Shown: positions 32,947 to 41,574 of the stretch, one piece after another
Numbering within the stretch: the stretch's first letter is position 1
Layout of the letters: the number at the start of each line of letters is the position of its first letter
NCBI RefSeq assembly: GCF_016862435.1
Contig: NZ_BOMY01000033.1
Span: 310,001 to 374,000 of the forward strand
DNA from: Paractinoplanes tereljensis
GTDB lineage: Bacteria; Actinomycetota; Actinomycetes; Mycobacteriales; Micromonosporaceae
Direction of reading: 5' to 3'
Length of the DNA stretch: 64,000 nt
Translations under genes and position numbers: made by a program
Notes under the pieces: model-generated
Database searches by the model: none
The model's input: only the letters and a program-made list of their open reading frames with translations
What the model was told of the DNA's origin: nothing

Positions 32947-34245
32947 CTACAGGGCCTTGCCGGGGTTGAGGATGTTGAGCGGGTCGAAGACGGCCTTCAG
33001 CTGCTGCTGCAGGGCGTGGCTGTCGGGGCCCAGCTCGCGGGCCAGCCAAGCGCGCTTCAGAGTGCCTACGCCGTGTTCGCCGGTTACCGTGCCGCCCAGG
33101 TCCAGGGCCAGGGCGAAGATGTCCTCGGCGGCCCGGTGCGCGGCCGGGGCGATCGCGTCGCGGTCCGTCACGATGATCGGGTGCAGGTTGCCGTCGCCGG
33201 CGTGGGCCAGGGTGCAGATGCGCACGTCGTGCCGGTGGGCGATCTCCTCGATGGACCGGATCGCGTCGGCCATCCGGGAGCGCGGGACCGCGATGTCCTC
33301 GATGAGTGGGCGGCCCAGCCGTTCGATTGCGGGCAGCGCCTGCCGCCGGGCCGCGAGCAGGGTGGCTGCCTCGGCCGGGTCGGTGCTGCTGCGCAGCTCG
33401 ACCGCGCCCGGCTTGAGCACCGCCTCGGCCGGCGCCGGATCGTCGTCGACCTGCACTATCAGCAACGCCGCGCCGGATAGCCCGAGGGCGGCCAAGGTGG
33501 CGGCGTCGAGCAGTTCGGCCATCACCGGCTGGATCCGGGCGGCGGTCAGCGCGACCGACGCGTCGGCGGCCGCCGCCAGGGACGGATAGGTGGCGGCGAT
33601 GGTCGCGGTCGGCGCGGGCAACGGTCGCAGCCGCAGCGTCGCCGACACCACCACCCCGAGGGTGCCCTCGGAACCGACGAACAGGCCGGTCAGGTCATAT
33701 CCGGCGACCCCCTTGAGGGTGGCCCGGCCGGTGCTGATCAGCCGGCCGTCGGCCAGCACCACGTCGAGGCCGAGCACCGCGTCCCGGGTCACGCCGTACT
33801 TCGCGCAGCGCAACCCGCCCGCGTTGGTGGCGATGTTCCCGCCGATCGTGGAGATCTCCACGCTGGCCGGGTCGGGCGCGTAGGCCAGGCCGGCCGCGGC
33901 CGCCGCCCGGTCCAGGTCGGCGGTGATCACGCCGGGTTCGGCGACGGCGATGCCGTCGTCGGGCCGCAGGTCGAGGATCCGGTTCATCCGGCTGAGATCG
34001 AGGACGATCTCGCCGGCCCCGGCGGTGGTCGCGCCGGTCAGCGCGGTTCCGGCGCCGCGCGGCACTACGGGTGTACGGGTGGCAGAGGCGCCCCGCAGCA
34101 CCGCTTGAACGTCGGCCGCCGTCCGCGGGAAGACCACCGCCGACGGGGTGCCGTCCGGCTCCACCCCGGACCGGTCGAGCCGAGCGACGGCCAGGGCCGC
34201 CGGGTCGGCGGTCCACTCGACACCGGTCGTATCAAGCCAGCTCAC
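32947..34245 (-). CDS. FAD-binding oxidase, GlcD/D-lactate dehydrogenase type
   Basis: A 432-residue flavoprotein of the vanillyl-alcohol-oxidase family. The FAD domain shows VVPRGAGTALTGAT and STIGGNIATNAGGLRCAKYG; the C-terminal domain ends TVTGEHGVGTLKRAWL...VFDPLNILNPGKAL, as in glycolate oxidase subunit D and D-2-hydroxyacid dehydrogenases. It would oxidise a 2-hydroxy acid to a 2-oxo acid. It is last of four genes with 4-base overlaps (34242-34245), so it is co-expressed with the acyl-CoA dehydrogenase-like enzyme. A sulfolactate-like substrate is possible, by context only. Confidence 0.87.
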   Translation of the reverse strand: MSWLDTTGVEWTADPAALAVARLDRSGVEPDGTPSAVVFPRTAADVQAVLRGASATRTPVVPRGAGTALTGATTAGAGEIVLDLSRMNRILDLRPDDGIAVAEPGVITADLDRAAAAAGLAYAPDPASVEISTIGGNIATNAGGLRCAKYGVTRDAVLGLDVVLADGRLISTGRATLKGVAGYDLTGLFVGSEGTLGVVVSATLRLRPLPAPTATIAATYPSLAAAADASVALTAARIQPVMAELLDAATLAALGLSGAALLIVQVDDDPAPAEAVLKPGAVELRSSTDPAEAATLLAARRQALPAIERLGRPLIEDIAVPRSRMADAIRSIEEIAHRHDVRICTLAHAGDGNLHPIIVTDRDAIAPAAHRAAEDIFALALDLGGTVTGEHGVGTLKRAWLARELGPDSHALQQQLKAVFDPLNILNPGKAL

Positions 34246-35399
34246 GCGTGCTCCAGAGCGGCCGAACTCAGGGCGGCCGCGCCGATCGCCTGCAGGGCTA
34301 CGTCCTCCTGGGGGGCGTGCACCAGCGCCGACTGCACGTCGCGGAAGTGCCTCTCCAGGGGGTTGTCGCGGTTCAGGCCGGGGTTGCCGAGCAGCCGGGT
34401 GGCCAGGGTGACGGCGGCGACCGCGTGCCGGTTGGCGATCACCCGGGCGGCCAGCGCCTCGGCCCCGGTCGGCGGGGTGCCGGCCTCGAACCGGGCGGTG
34501 GCGTCCAGCAGCAGGCGTTCGGCCGTGGACAGCAGGGCCTCGATCTCCCCGGCCGCCGCTTTGAACCGGTCGGTGGTGGCGATCGGCCGGCCCAGGTTGG
34601 CCGGCACCCGTTCGTGGGCGAAGCGGTGGAACCAGTCCTGGGCGGCCCGGGCCACCCCGACGTAGATCGCGGCCAGCGGCAGGTGCAGCGCACCACCGGC
34701 CAGGTTGTCCTGCTGGGCCCGGTCGTCGGCCGGTACCAGGGCGAGGACGTCGTCGCGGGGGATCGGCACGTCGGTGAAGACCACGTCGTGGCTGCCGCTG
34801 GCCCGCAGGCCCAGCTGGTTCCAGGCGGGCACCACCTCGATGCCGAGGGTGTCGGCCGGTACCACGAACGTGCCGACCCGCGGCGACGGCTCGTCGGTGC
34901 CGGCCCAGACCAGGAAGTAGCTGAGCCCGGCCGCGCCGGTGACGAACCGCTTCCGGCCGGACAGCGACCAGCCGGAAACGGTGCGGCGGGCGACCGTGGC
35001 CGGCAGCCCGCCCCGGGACGGCGAGCCGAGGTCGGGTTCGACCCGGCAGGTGTTCAGCAGGGCCGGCCCGGCCGCCGACGCGGCCAGCACGTCGGCGTAG
35101 ACGGCGGCCGGCCAGGTCGGGTGCAGCGCCTGGAACAGGTGCGGGAGCTGGGTCATCGAGGCGATCAGGGCCACCGACGGGTCACCCCGGCCCAGCGCCA
35201 GCAGGATCCGGGTGAGCCCGTCGACACCCAGGCCGGGCCCGCCGTACTGCCTGCCCACCGTGGCGGTGAGCAGGCCGGCCTCGTGCACCGCTCGGATGCC
35301 GGTATGCGGGAACGCGCCGCTCCGGTCGTACTCTCCGGCGTTTGCGGCCAAGACGGCCGTGACGGCCGGCAATTGGGCGAGATCGACGGGCAAGGTCAT
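34242..35399 (-). CDS. Acyl-CoA dehydrogenase-like flavoprotein (SfnB/DszC-like)
   Basis: A 385-residue protein with the three-part acyl-CoA dehydrogenase fold. N-terminal helices (residues 1-120), a beta domain with SLSGRKRFVTGAAGLSYFLVWAGTD and IEVVPAWNQLGLRASGSHDVVFTDV (about 150-225), and C-terminal helices follow. It lacks the usual catalytic Glu motif and instead resembles flavin monooxygenase relatives such as SfnB or DszC, active in sulfur-compound use. It starts at ATG 35399 with 4-base overlaps on both sides. Role in desulfurisation is inferred from fold and neighbours. Confidence 0.8.
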   Translation of the reverse strand: MTLPVDLAQLPAVTAVLAANAGEYDRSGAFPHTGIRAVHEAGLLTATVGRQYGGPGLGVDGLTRILLALGRGDPSVALIASMTQLPHLFQALHPTWPAAVYADVLAASAAGPALLNTCRVEPDLGSPSRGGLPATVARRTVSGWSLSGRKRFVTGAAGLSYFLVWAGTDEPSPRVGTFVVPADTLGIEVVPAWNQLGLRASGSHDVVFTDVPIPRDDVLALVPADDRAQQDNLAGGALHLPLAAIYVGVARAAQDWFHRFAHERVPANLGRPIATTDRFKAAAGEIEALLSTAERLLLDATARFEAGTPPTGAEALAARVIANRHAVAAVTLATRLLGNPGLNRDNPLERHFRDVQSALVHAPQEDVALQAIGAAALSSAALEHA

Positions 35400-37225
35400 G
35401 GGTTCCCTCCCGTCGCGACCGGCCGGTCCGGGTCGGACGACCAGGCCGACCAGGACCCGGGGTAGAGAGCGGCATCGATCCCGGCGACCGCCAGGGCGGC
35501 GATCTCGTGCGCGGCGGTGACCCCGGATCCGCAGTAGACGCCGACCGGACCGGTCACCTCGGCGAAGCGTTCGCGCAGTTCGTCGGCGGTCTTGAAGAGC
35601 GGAACGCCGTCCCGCAGGTTGCCGGCGGTGGGTGCGCTGACCGCGCCCGGAATGTGCCCGGCCTTGGGGTCGATCGGCTCCACCTCGCCGCGGTAGCGTT
35701 CGCCGGCCCGGGCGTCCAGCAGGGTTCCGGTGCCGGGCAGGGCGGCGGCCTCGTCGGCGGTCAGCACCGGCAGGTGGCCGCCGTCGAGGACGATGTCACT
35801 GGCCGGGCGCGGCCGGGCTTCGCCCTGGCCGACGCCGTATCCCTCGGCCCGCCAGGCGGTCAGGCCACCGTCCAGGATGCGTACGTCGGGCACGCCGGCC
35901 CAGCGCAGCAGCCACCAGGCCCGAGCCGCGGCCAGTCCGCCGGTGTTGTCGTAGACGACCACGCCGCGTTCCCGGGTGATGCCCCAGCGCCGGGCGGCCT
36001 TCTGCAACTGCTCGATGCTCGGCAGTGGATGCCGGCCGGCGCCGGGCGCGTGCGGCCCGGACAGCTCGGTCTCCAGGTCGACGTAGAGCGCACCGGGGAT
36101 GTGCGTCTCGCGGTAGTGGTCGGCGCCGTGCGGGTCGCCCAGCTGCCAGCGCACGTCGAGCAGCACCGGCGCTTCCGGCTCGGTCACCCGGCGGTACAGG
36201 TCGGCCGCGGTGATCAGCACCGGCGGCCGCTCCCGCTCGACGGTCAGGCCGGGCAGGGTGGCGGCCAGGTCGGTGTCGCCCAGCGAACCGGCCGGGGTGG
36301 CCTCGGCGACGGCCTGGTGCACCCGGCGGCGGACCGCCTCGTTGTGCGGCGTTTCCACCCCGTGCAGGCGGCCGAGCAGCACGATCTCGCCGTTCAGGTA
36401 GTCGATCTCGGGCGGCACCTGGCGGGCCAGGCTCTGCCAGGTCGAGTTGCCGCCCCGCTCGTACCCGGGGATCTCGACGGCCCGGAAACCGCCGGTGTCG
36501 GGGGTGGCCGGGGTGATCCCGGCCGCCGCGTAGACGGCCCGGGCCTCGGCCCGCAGCGCCTCCACCGCGGCGGCCCGCAGCGGGCTGGCCGGGTACAGCG
36601 CGTCCAGACCGTTGAACAGGTTGCCGATCAGCTTGGTGGCCTTGTGCGCGGCGATGTCCGGGACCACGTGCGTGGTGAAGCCACCCCGGCGCAGGTCCTC
36701 GGCGATGGCAGTGACCCGCTCGGTGCCCTCGGGATAGCGGCCCAGCCACAGCACGGCCGGTTCCGGGGCGCCGCGGTTGACCACCACGCCCGGCTCGACG
36801 TGCAGGGCCGGGATCCACACCACGCCGCCGATCACCCGGGCGAACGAGCGCAGCGCGATCCGCTCGTTCTCCAGGCCGTTCTGCAGGGTGACGATCGGCA
36901 GGTCGGCGGCGGCCGTACCGGTGCTGCCGTCGCTGCGCTTGACCGGCTGCCAGGCCCAGGCGGCGACCGCGGCCGCGGTGTCCTGGGTCTTGGTGGCCAG
37001 CAGCAGCACGTCGTCCTCGGTGAGGTCGGCGTCGGCCGGTCCGCTCACCACCGGCAGGTGCAGGGTGTGCTCGCCGTCCGGGCGGACGTACCGCAGGCCG
37101 TGCTCGCTCAGCGCGGCGAGGTGCGCGCCCCGCGCCACCAGGAGCGTCTCCACGCCGGCCCGGTGCAGTTCGGCGGCGATCGACGCGCCGACCGCGCCGG
37201 CCCCGACGACGATGTAGCGGCTCAC
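35396..37225 (-). CDS. Ketopantoate-reductase-like / rhodanese fusion protein
   Basis: A 609-residue fusion. Residues 1-335 resemble ApbA/PanE 2-dehydropantoate 2-reductase, with Rossmann motif GAGAVGAS at 8-15, LQNGLEN at 114-120 and active-site Lys195/Lys198 in HKATKLIGNLFNG. Residues about 345-609 are a two-domain rhodanese: a first inactive half and a second half with catalytic Cys565 in VYCGSGVTAAHE (CGSGVT is mercaptopyruvate-sulfurtransferase-like). Sulfur transfer joined to an NADPH reductase suggests a thio-acid or thiol pathway. ATG 37225. The 4-base overlaps on both sides place it in the middle of the operon. Confidence 0.87.
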   Translation of the reverse strand: MSRYIVVGAGAVGASIAAELHRAGVETLLVARGAHLAALSEHGLRYVRPDGEHTLHLPVVSGPADADLTEDDVLLLATKTQDTAAAVAAWAWQPVKRSDGSTGTAAADLPIVTLQNGLENERIALRSFARVIGGVVWIPALHVEPGVVVNRGAPEPAVLWLGRYPEGTERVTAIAEDLRRGGFTTHVVPDIAAHKATKLIGNLFNGLDALYPASPLRAAAVEALRAEARAVYAAAGITPATPDTGGFRAVEIPGYERGGNSTWQSLARQVPPEIDYLNGEIVLLGRLHGVETPHNEAVRRRVHQAVAEATPAGSLGDTDLAATLPGLTVERERPPVLITAADLYRRVTEPEAPVLLDVRWQLGDPHGADHYRETHIPGALYVDLETELSGPHAPGAGRHPLPSIEQLQKAARRWGITRERGVVVYDNTGGLAAARAWWLLRWAGVPDVRILDGGLTAWRAEGYGVGQGEARPRPASDIVLDGGHLPVLTADEAAALPGTGTLLDARAGERYRGEVEPIDPKAGHIPGAVSAPTAGNLRDGVPLFKTADELRERFAEVTGPVGVYCGSGVTAAHEIAALAVAGIDAALYPGSWSAWSSDPDRPVATGGNP

Positions 37226-37938
37226 GGCTGGACCTGCGCGATCACCGGCAGGTCGGCGCCGAGGCGCAGCCGCTCCAGGAACACGATGATGGTCGCGGCG
37301 ACCGTGCGGTGGGTGACGTCGTTGAGCACGTCGTGCCGGCCGCCGGTGATCGTGACAAGCGTGCCGGGGTAGTGCGCGCGGGCCTCGGCCAGCGGGCTCA
37401 CCGTGTCGGCGTCGCCGTGCACGCCCAGGGTCGGCACTCCGACATTGCCTGCATGGCCGATTAGTTCAGTAGGAATTGGAGCCGAAAAAAGAGCGCCCGG
37501 GGTTGCCGCGCCGCCACCCAGCACGCGCTGGTGGTTCGGGCATGCGGTGCGAGCCTCGACCTCGGCCTCCCAGCCCAGCAGGTTGACCGCCGGCTGCGGG
37601 GTCGCGACCGGCAGGCCGGCCAGGATCAGGGCGTCCAGGCCCGGGGCCCGGCGCGCGGCCAGGGCCAGCCCGAACAGGGCGCCGGTGTCCGAGCCGACGA
37701 TCACCTTCGGGCCCGGCAGGGAGTCGTCGACAAGGAGCTTCCCGGCCGCGGCGAAGCTCGCCTCCAGGTCGGCGGTGACGTCCGGCAGAACCCGGACCCG
37801 GTAGCCGTCGGCGGCGATGCGGCGGCCGAATCGCTCGTAGGCGGCCGCGGTCTCACCGCGACCGGCCGCCACCAGCAGGGTCCCGCGAGCGGCGATGCCG
37901 CTGGGTTCGTCGTACGCAGTCGTCATGGTCGTCAGCAT
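37222..37938 (-). CDS. Alpha/beta hydrolase
   Basis: A 238-residue alpha/beta-fold hydrolase. The nucleophile turn is weak: VIVGSDTGALFGL carries G-S-D-T-G, an elbow variant with Ser. The acid region GVHGDADTVSPLAEA and the late histidine in TGGRHDVLNDVTHR complete the triad. It is the first gene of the four-gene operon and diverges from LysR; ATG 37938, or 37926 with a shorter N-terminus. It probably cleaves an ester or thioester intermediate. Confidence 0.75.
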   Translation of the reverse strand: MLTTMTTAYDEPSGIAARGTLLVAAGRGETAAAYERFGRRIAADGYRVRVLPDVTADLEASFAAAGKLLVDDSLPGPKVIVGSDTGALFGLALAARRAPGLDALILAGLPVATPQPAVNLLGWEAEVEARTACPNHQRVLGGGAATPGALFSAPIPTELIGHAGNVGVPTLGVHGDADTVSPLAEARAHYPGTLVTITGGRHDVLNDVTHRTVAATIIVFLERLRLGADLPVIAQVQP

Positions 37939-38025
37939 GCGTGCGCCCGGACCGTGATGTCCAATACTGATATCCCATCGGAATTAAATAGAATTTCTTA
38001 TCAATCCGCTGCTAGCGTGCTGCCT
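37939..38025. promoter_or_regulatory. AT-rich divergent promoter between sulfur operon and LysR gene
   Basis: This 87-base gap is clearly A/T-rich for the genome (37960-38010, TTAAATAGAATTTCTTATC), as expected for a regulated promoter with a LysR site. It holds a GATATC inner palindrome (37968-37973). A downstream ATCGG-like element recurs near the transporter operon promoter (38886-38892, reverse). Binding by the LysR protein is inferred from position. Confidence 0.45.
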
Positions 38026-38883
38026 ATGGGACACGTGCTCGACATCGTCGCACTGCGCAGCCTGGTCGCGGTCGCCGACTGCGGTGGTTTCCACCGGGCC
38101 GCGACCACCCTGCTGGTGAGCCAATCGGCGGTCAGTCAGCACGTCCGCCGGCTGGAGAAGGTGATCGGCCGGCCGCTTGTCGAGCGGCAGGGCCGCGGTG
38201 CGGTGTTCACCCCGGACGGGCAGGCGCTGCTCGGCGAGGCCCGCCGCATCCTGGGCGCGCACGACGACGCGCTGCGCCGGCTGGTCGGCGCCGACCGGCC
38301 GACGGTGACCGTCGGGACCACCGAGCACGCCGCCGACCTGATCCTGCCCGCGGTCACCGCGGCGCTGCCCGGCCACCAGGTCCGGTTCCGGATCGACCGC
38401 ACCCGCCGGCTCGACGACGCGGTCGACCGCGGCATGATCGACCTGGCCGTGCACCTGGCCGAGGCGTCCAACGCGACCGGTGTCCCGGTCGGCTCGTTGC
38501 CCCTGAGGTGGTACGCAGCGCCCGGCTGGCAGCCGCCGGCCGGCCGCGGGTGGCCGGTGGTGGCCATCGAGGAGCCGTGCGTGCTGCGCCGCCGGGCCCT
38601 CGCCGCGCTGGCCGCGCGGGGTCTGGACCCCTATGTGGTGTGTGACTCCGGCTATGCCGCCGGGGTGCTCGACGCGGTGCGCTCCGGGCTCGGGGTGGCC
38701 CTGATGGCCGAGACCGCCTCCACTCCGGACGGCGTGGTCGCCCGGCCCGATCTGCCGCCGGTCAAGTCGGCCGAACTGCTGCTGCGCGCCCGCAACGGGT
38801 CCGACCCGCGGGTGGCCGACGCGGTCGCCGCCGAGATCCGCTCCGCGCTGGGTGTCCAGCAGCCGGGACAACTGGTTGCATAA
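38026..38883 (+). CDS. LysR-family transcriptional regulator
   Basis: A 285-residue regulator. The N-terminal winged helix (residues 6-65, ALRSLVAVADCGGFHRAATTLLVSQSAVSQHVRRLEKVIGRPLVER) is typical LysR. The C-terminal half is a shortened effector-binding domain (about 90-280). ATG 38026 is chosen; longer frames run through the divergent gene. It lies between the sulfur catabolic operon and the tau-like operon, so it likely controls both in response to sulfur supply or a sulfonate. Confidence 0.87.
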   Translation: MGHVLDIVALRSLVAVADCGGFHRAATTLLVSQSAVSQHVRRLEKVIGRPLVERQGRGAVFTPDGQALLGEARRILGAHDDALRRLVGADRPTVTVGTTEHAADLILPAVTAALPGHQVRFRIDRTRRLDDAVDRGMIDLAVHLAEASNATGVPVGSLPLRWYAAPGWQPPAGRGWPVVAIEEPCVLRRRALAALAARGLDPYVVCDSGYAAGVLDAVRSGLGVALMAETASTPDGVVARPDLPPVKSAELLLRARNGSDPRVADAVAAEIRSALGVQQPGQLVA

Positions 38884-38930
38884 AACCGATAGGCAAGGTA
38901 GGAAATGGGCATTCACGCGCCCGTCCTGGA

Positions 38931-39782
38931 GTGACCCCCTTGTCCACATCGCTGGAAACCCGTCCCGTGACGGTCGCGCCTGCCGCGACCCTCGCCTCGC
39001 CGCGGCGCAAGCGCCGCATTCTGCTGCGGCTGGTCGCGCTGGTGGTGCTGTACGCGCTGTGGGAACTCGCGGCGCGCACCACCCAGAACCCGACCTTCAT
39101 TCCCTCGCCCGGGGCGGTCTGGCATCAGCTGGTCGTCACCTCGACAGTCCATGACGGCGTACGGGGTTACAGCGGTCACCTGCTGATCGAACACCTCGGG
39201 GTCTCCCTGCGGCGCATCCTGATCGGCTCGGTCATCGGGGTCGCGGGTGGCCTCGTGCTCGGCCTGATCATGGGCACGGTGACCTGGTTCCGGGTGGTCA
39301 CCGAGCCGGTCGTGACGTTCGTGCGGGCCCTGCCCCCGCTGGCCTACTTCAGCCTGTTCATCATCTGGTTCGGCATCGACGAGACGCCGAAGCTGTGGCT
39401 GCTGTCGATCGCCGCTCTGCCGCCGGTCGCCGTGGCCACCGCCGCGGCCGTGCTCGGCGCGCCCACCGGCCTGGTCGAGGCGGCCCGGGCGCTCGGCGCG
39501 AGCAAGTGGCAGGCGGTGCGGGACGTGGTGCTGCCGCACGCCCTTCCCGAGATCTTCACCGGCGTGCGGATCGCGGTGGGCGTCGCCTACTCGTCGGTCG
39601 TCGCGGCCGAGACCATCAACGGCGTTCCCGGCATCGGCGGCATGGTCCGCGACGCCCAGCGCTACTCGCAGACCGACGTCGTCGTACTCGGACTGTTCGC
39701 CATCGGCCTCTCCGGCCTGCTCATCGACGCCCTGCTGCAGATCGCCGAAAAGCGGCTGATCCCGTGGCGCGGTCGCGCATAG
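38931..39782 (+). CDS. tauC: ABC transporter permease for a sulfonate/taurine-type compound
   Basis: A 283-residue inner-membrane permease of the SsuC/TauC family with about six membrane helices. The conserved cytoplasmic loop EAARALGASKWQAVRDVVLPHALPEIFTGVRI is present at about residues 183-215. GTG 38931 has GGAG only 0-4 bases before it; TTG at 38940 is a plausible alternative with better spacing. First gene of a four-gene operon. Substrate (taurine, alkanesulfonate or nitrate-type) cannot be told from sequence alone; the TauD gene downstream supports a sulfonate. Confidence 0.85.
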   Translation: MTPLSTSLETRPVTVAPAATLASPRRKRRILLRLVALVVLYALWELAARTTQNPTFIPSPGAVWHQLVVTSTVHDGVRGYSGHLLIEHLGVSLRRILIGSVIGVAGGLVLGLIMGTVTWFRVVTEPVVTFVRALPPLAYFSLFIIWFGIDETPKLWLLSIAALPPVAVATAAAVLGAPTGLVEAARALGASKWQAVRDVVLPHALPEIFTGVRIAVGVAYSSVVAAETINGVPGIGGMVRDAQRYSQTDVVVLGLFAIGLSGLLIDALLQIAEKRLIPWRGRA

Positions 39783-39797
39783 ATAGGGAATGCACTG

Positions 39798-40820
39798 ATG
39801 AAGAAGATTTTCGCTTCGCTGGCCGCTGTCGTCGTCCTGGCCGGCTGCGGTAACGGCGCCGCCAGCGGTGGTGACGGGGCAGCCGACAAATCCATCCGCA
39901 TCGCCTACCAGGCGTTCCCCAGCGGCGACCTGGTCGTGAAGAACCAGGGCCTGCTCGAGAAGGCGCTGCCCGACTACAAGATCACCTGGACCAAGTTCGA
40001 CTCCGGTGCCTCGATCAACACGGCCTTCGTCGCGAAGAGCCTGGACATCGCGGCCATCGGCTCGTCCCCGGTCGCCCGCGGCCTGTCCGCCCCGCTGAAC
40101 ATCCCCTACCAGGTGGCGTTCGTGCTGGACGTGGCCGGCGACAACGAGGCACTGGTCGCCCGCAACGGTTCCGGCGTCACCGACGTGGCGAGCCTCAAGG
40201 GCAAGAAGGTGGCCACGCCGTTCGCGTCGACCGCCCACTACAGCCTCCTCGCCGCCCTCGACCAGGCCGGCGTGAAGGAGTCCGAGCTGACCATCGTCGA
40301 CCTCGAGCCGCAGGACATCCAGGCCGCCTGGACCCGCGGTGACCTGGACGCCGCGTACACCTGGCTGCCGTCCCTGGCCTCGCTGAAGAAGGATGGAAAG
40401 GTCCTGATCAGCAGCCGGGAGCTGGCCACCGCCGGCAAGCCGACCCTCGACCTCGGCGTGGTGTCCACCGCGTTCGCCACCGCCCATCCCGACGCGGTCG
40501 ACGCGTGGCGCAAGGTCGAGGCCCAGGCGCTCGACCTGATCGCGTCCGACCCGGCCGCCGCCGCCAAGTCGGTCGGGGCCGAGCTCAACCTGTCGCCGGC
40601 CGAGGCCCAGGACCAGCTGTCCCAGGGCGTCTTCCTCAAGCCCGCCGACCTGGCCTCGGCCGAGTGGCTGGGCACCGAGGGCAGCGTCGGCAAGCTCGCC
40701 GACAACCTGGTCAGCGCGGCCGAGTTCCTCAAGAAGCAGCAGAAGATCGACGCCGTGCCGGCCCTGGCCGACGTGCAGAAGGCCATCTACGTGAAGGGCC
40801 TGCCCGGTGTCCTCGGCTGA
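39798..40820 (+). CDS. tauA: Sulfonate/taurine ABC transporter substrate-binding lipoprotein
   Basis: A 340-residue binding protein with a lipoprotein signal: MKKIFASLAAVVVLAGC with Cys17 in the lipobox (LAGC). The mature part matches TauA/SsuA/NMT1-type proteins (DKSIRIAYQAFPSGDLVVKNQGLLEKAL, GSSPVARGLSAPLNIPYQVAFVLD, ATPFASTAHYSLLAALDQAGV). It binds the sulfonate outside the membrane and delivers it to the permease. Its stop overlaps the ATPase gene by 14 bases. Clear family assignment; ligand inferred from TauD. Confidence 0.88.
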   Translation: MKKIFASLAAVVVLAGCGNGAASGGDGAADKSIRIAYQAFPSGDLVVKNQGLLEKALPDYKITWTKFDSGASINTAFVAKSLDIAAIGSSPVARGLSAPLNIPYQVAFVLDVAGDNEALVARNGSGVTDVASLKGKKVATPFASTAHYSLLAALDQAGVKESELTIVDLEPQDIQAAWTRGDLDAAYTWLPSLASLKKDGKVLISSRELATAGKPTLDLGVVSTAFATAHPDAVDAWRKVEAQALDLIASDPAAAAKSVGAELNLSPAEAQDQLSQGVFLKPADLASAEWLGTEGSVGKLADNLVSAAEFLKKQQKIDAVPALADVQKAIYVKGLPGVLG

Positions 40821-41574
40821 CGCGGCCGCAGTTGTCCTCGATGGCGTCACGCACTCGTACGGGGACGTGACGGCGGTCGGCCCGGTTGACCTGTCGGTGC
40901 CGTCCGGTGAGTTCCTGGTCCTGGTCGGTGCGTCGGGGTGCGGCAAGAGCACCCTGCTGCGGCTGATCGCCGGATTTGAGAAGCCGACGTCGGGCTCGGT
41001 GCTGACGGCCGCGGTGCCGCCGGTGCCGGGGCGCGGTGCCGGGCTGGTCTTCCAGCAGCCACGGCTGTTCCCGTGGCGCACGGTCGGCGGCAACATCGCC
41101 CTGGCGCTGCGCTACGCCGGTCTGCCGGCCACGACTGCTCGCATCGAGGAGCTGCTCGAGCGGGTGGGCCTGCACGACGTGGCCAAGCGGCGGATCTGGC
41201 AGATCTCCGGCGGCCAGCAGCAGCGGGTGGCGATCGCCCGGGCGCTGGCCGTCGACAACCCGCTGCTGCTGCTCGACGAGCCGTTCGCGGCCCTGGACGC
41301 GCTGACCCGGGAACGGTTGCAGGAGGACCTGCGCCGGGTCAGCGCGGAAACCGGCCGCACCTGCGTGTTCGTGACGCACAGCGTGGACGAGGCGGTCTTC
41401 CTCGGCAGCCGGGTGGTCGTGCTGACCCCCCGGCCCGGCCAGGTCGCCCTGGACCTGCCGATCGACCTGCCACGCACCGGGGTCGAGCCGGAGGAGTTGC
41501 GCAGCCTGCCCGCCTTCGCCGCGGCACGCACCCAGGTGGGTGCCGCGGTCCGACACCCAGGAGTGTTCGCATGA
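40807..41574 (+). CDS. tauB: ABC transporter ATP-binding protein (TauB-like)
   Basis: A 255-residue ATPase. Walker A GASGCGKST at about 41-49, signature SGGQQQRVAIARALA near residue 135, Walker B LLLLDEPFAALD near 155-165 and the H-loop VTHSVDEA. Starts at GTG 40807, inside the tauA 3' end; its stop overlaps the TauD start (ATGA). Energises import through the permease above. Confidence 0.88.
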   Translation: MSSADAAAVVLDGVTHSYGDVTAVGPVDLSVPSGEFLVLVGASGCGKSTLLRLIAGFEKPTSGSVLTAAVPPVPGRGAGLVFQQPRLFPWRTVGGNIALALRYAGLPATTARIEELLERVGLHDVAKRRIWQISGGQQQRVAIARALAVDNPLLLLDEPFAALDALTRERLQEDLRRVSAETGRTCVFVTHSVDEAVFLGSRVVVLTPRPGQVALDLPIDLPRTGVEPEELRSLPAFAAARTQVGAAVRHPGVFA

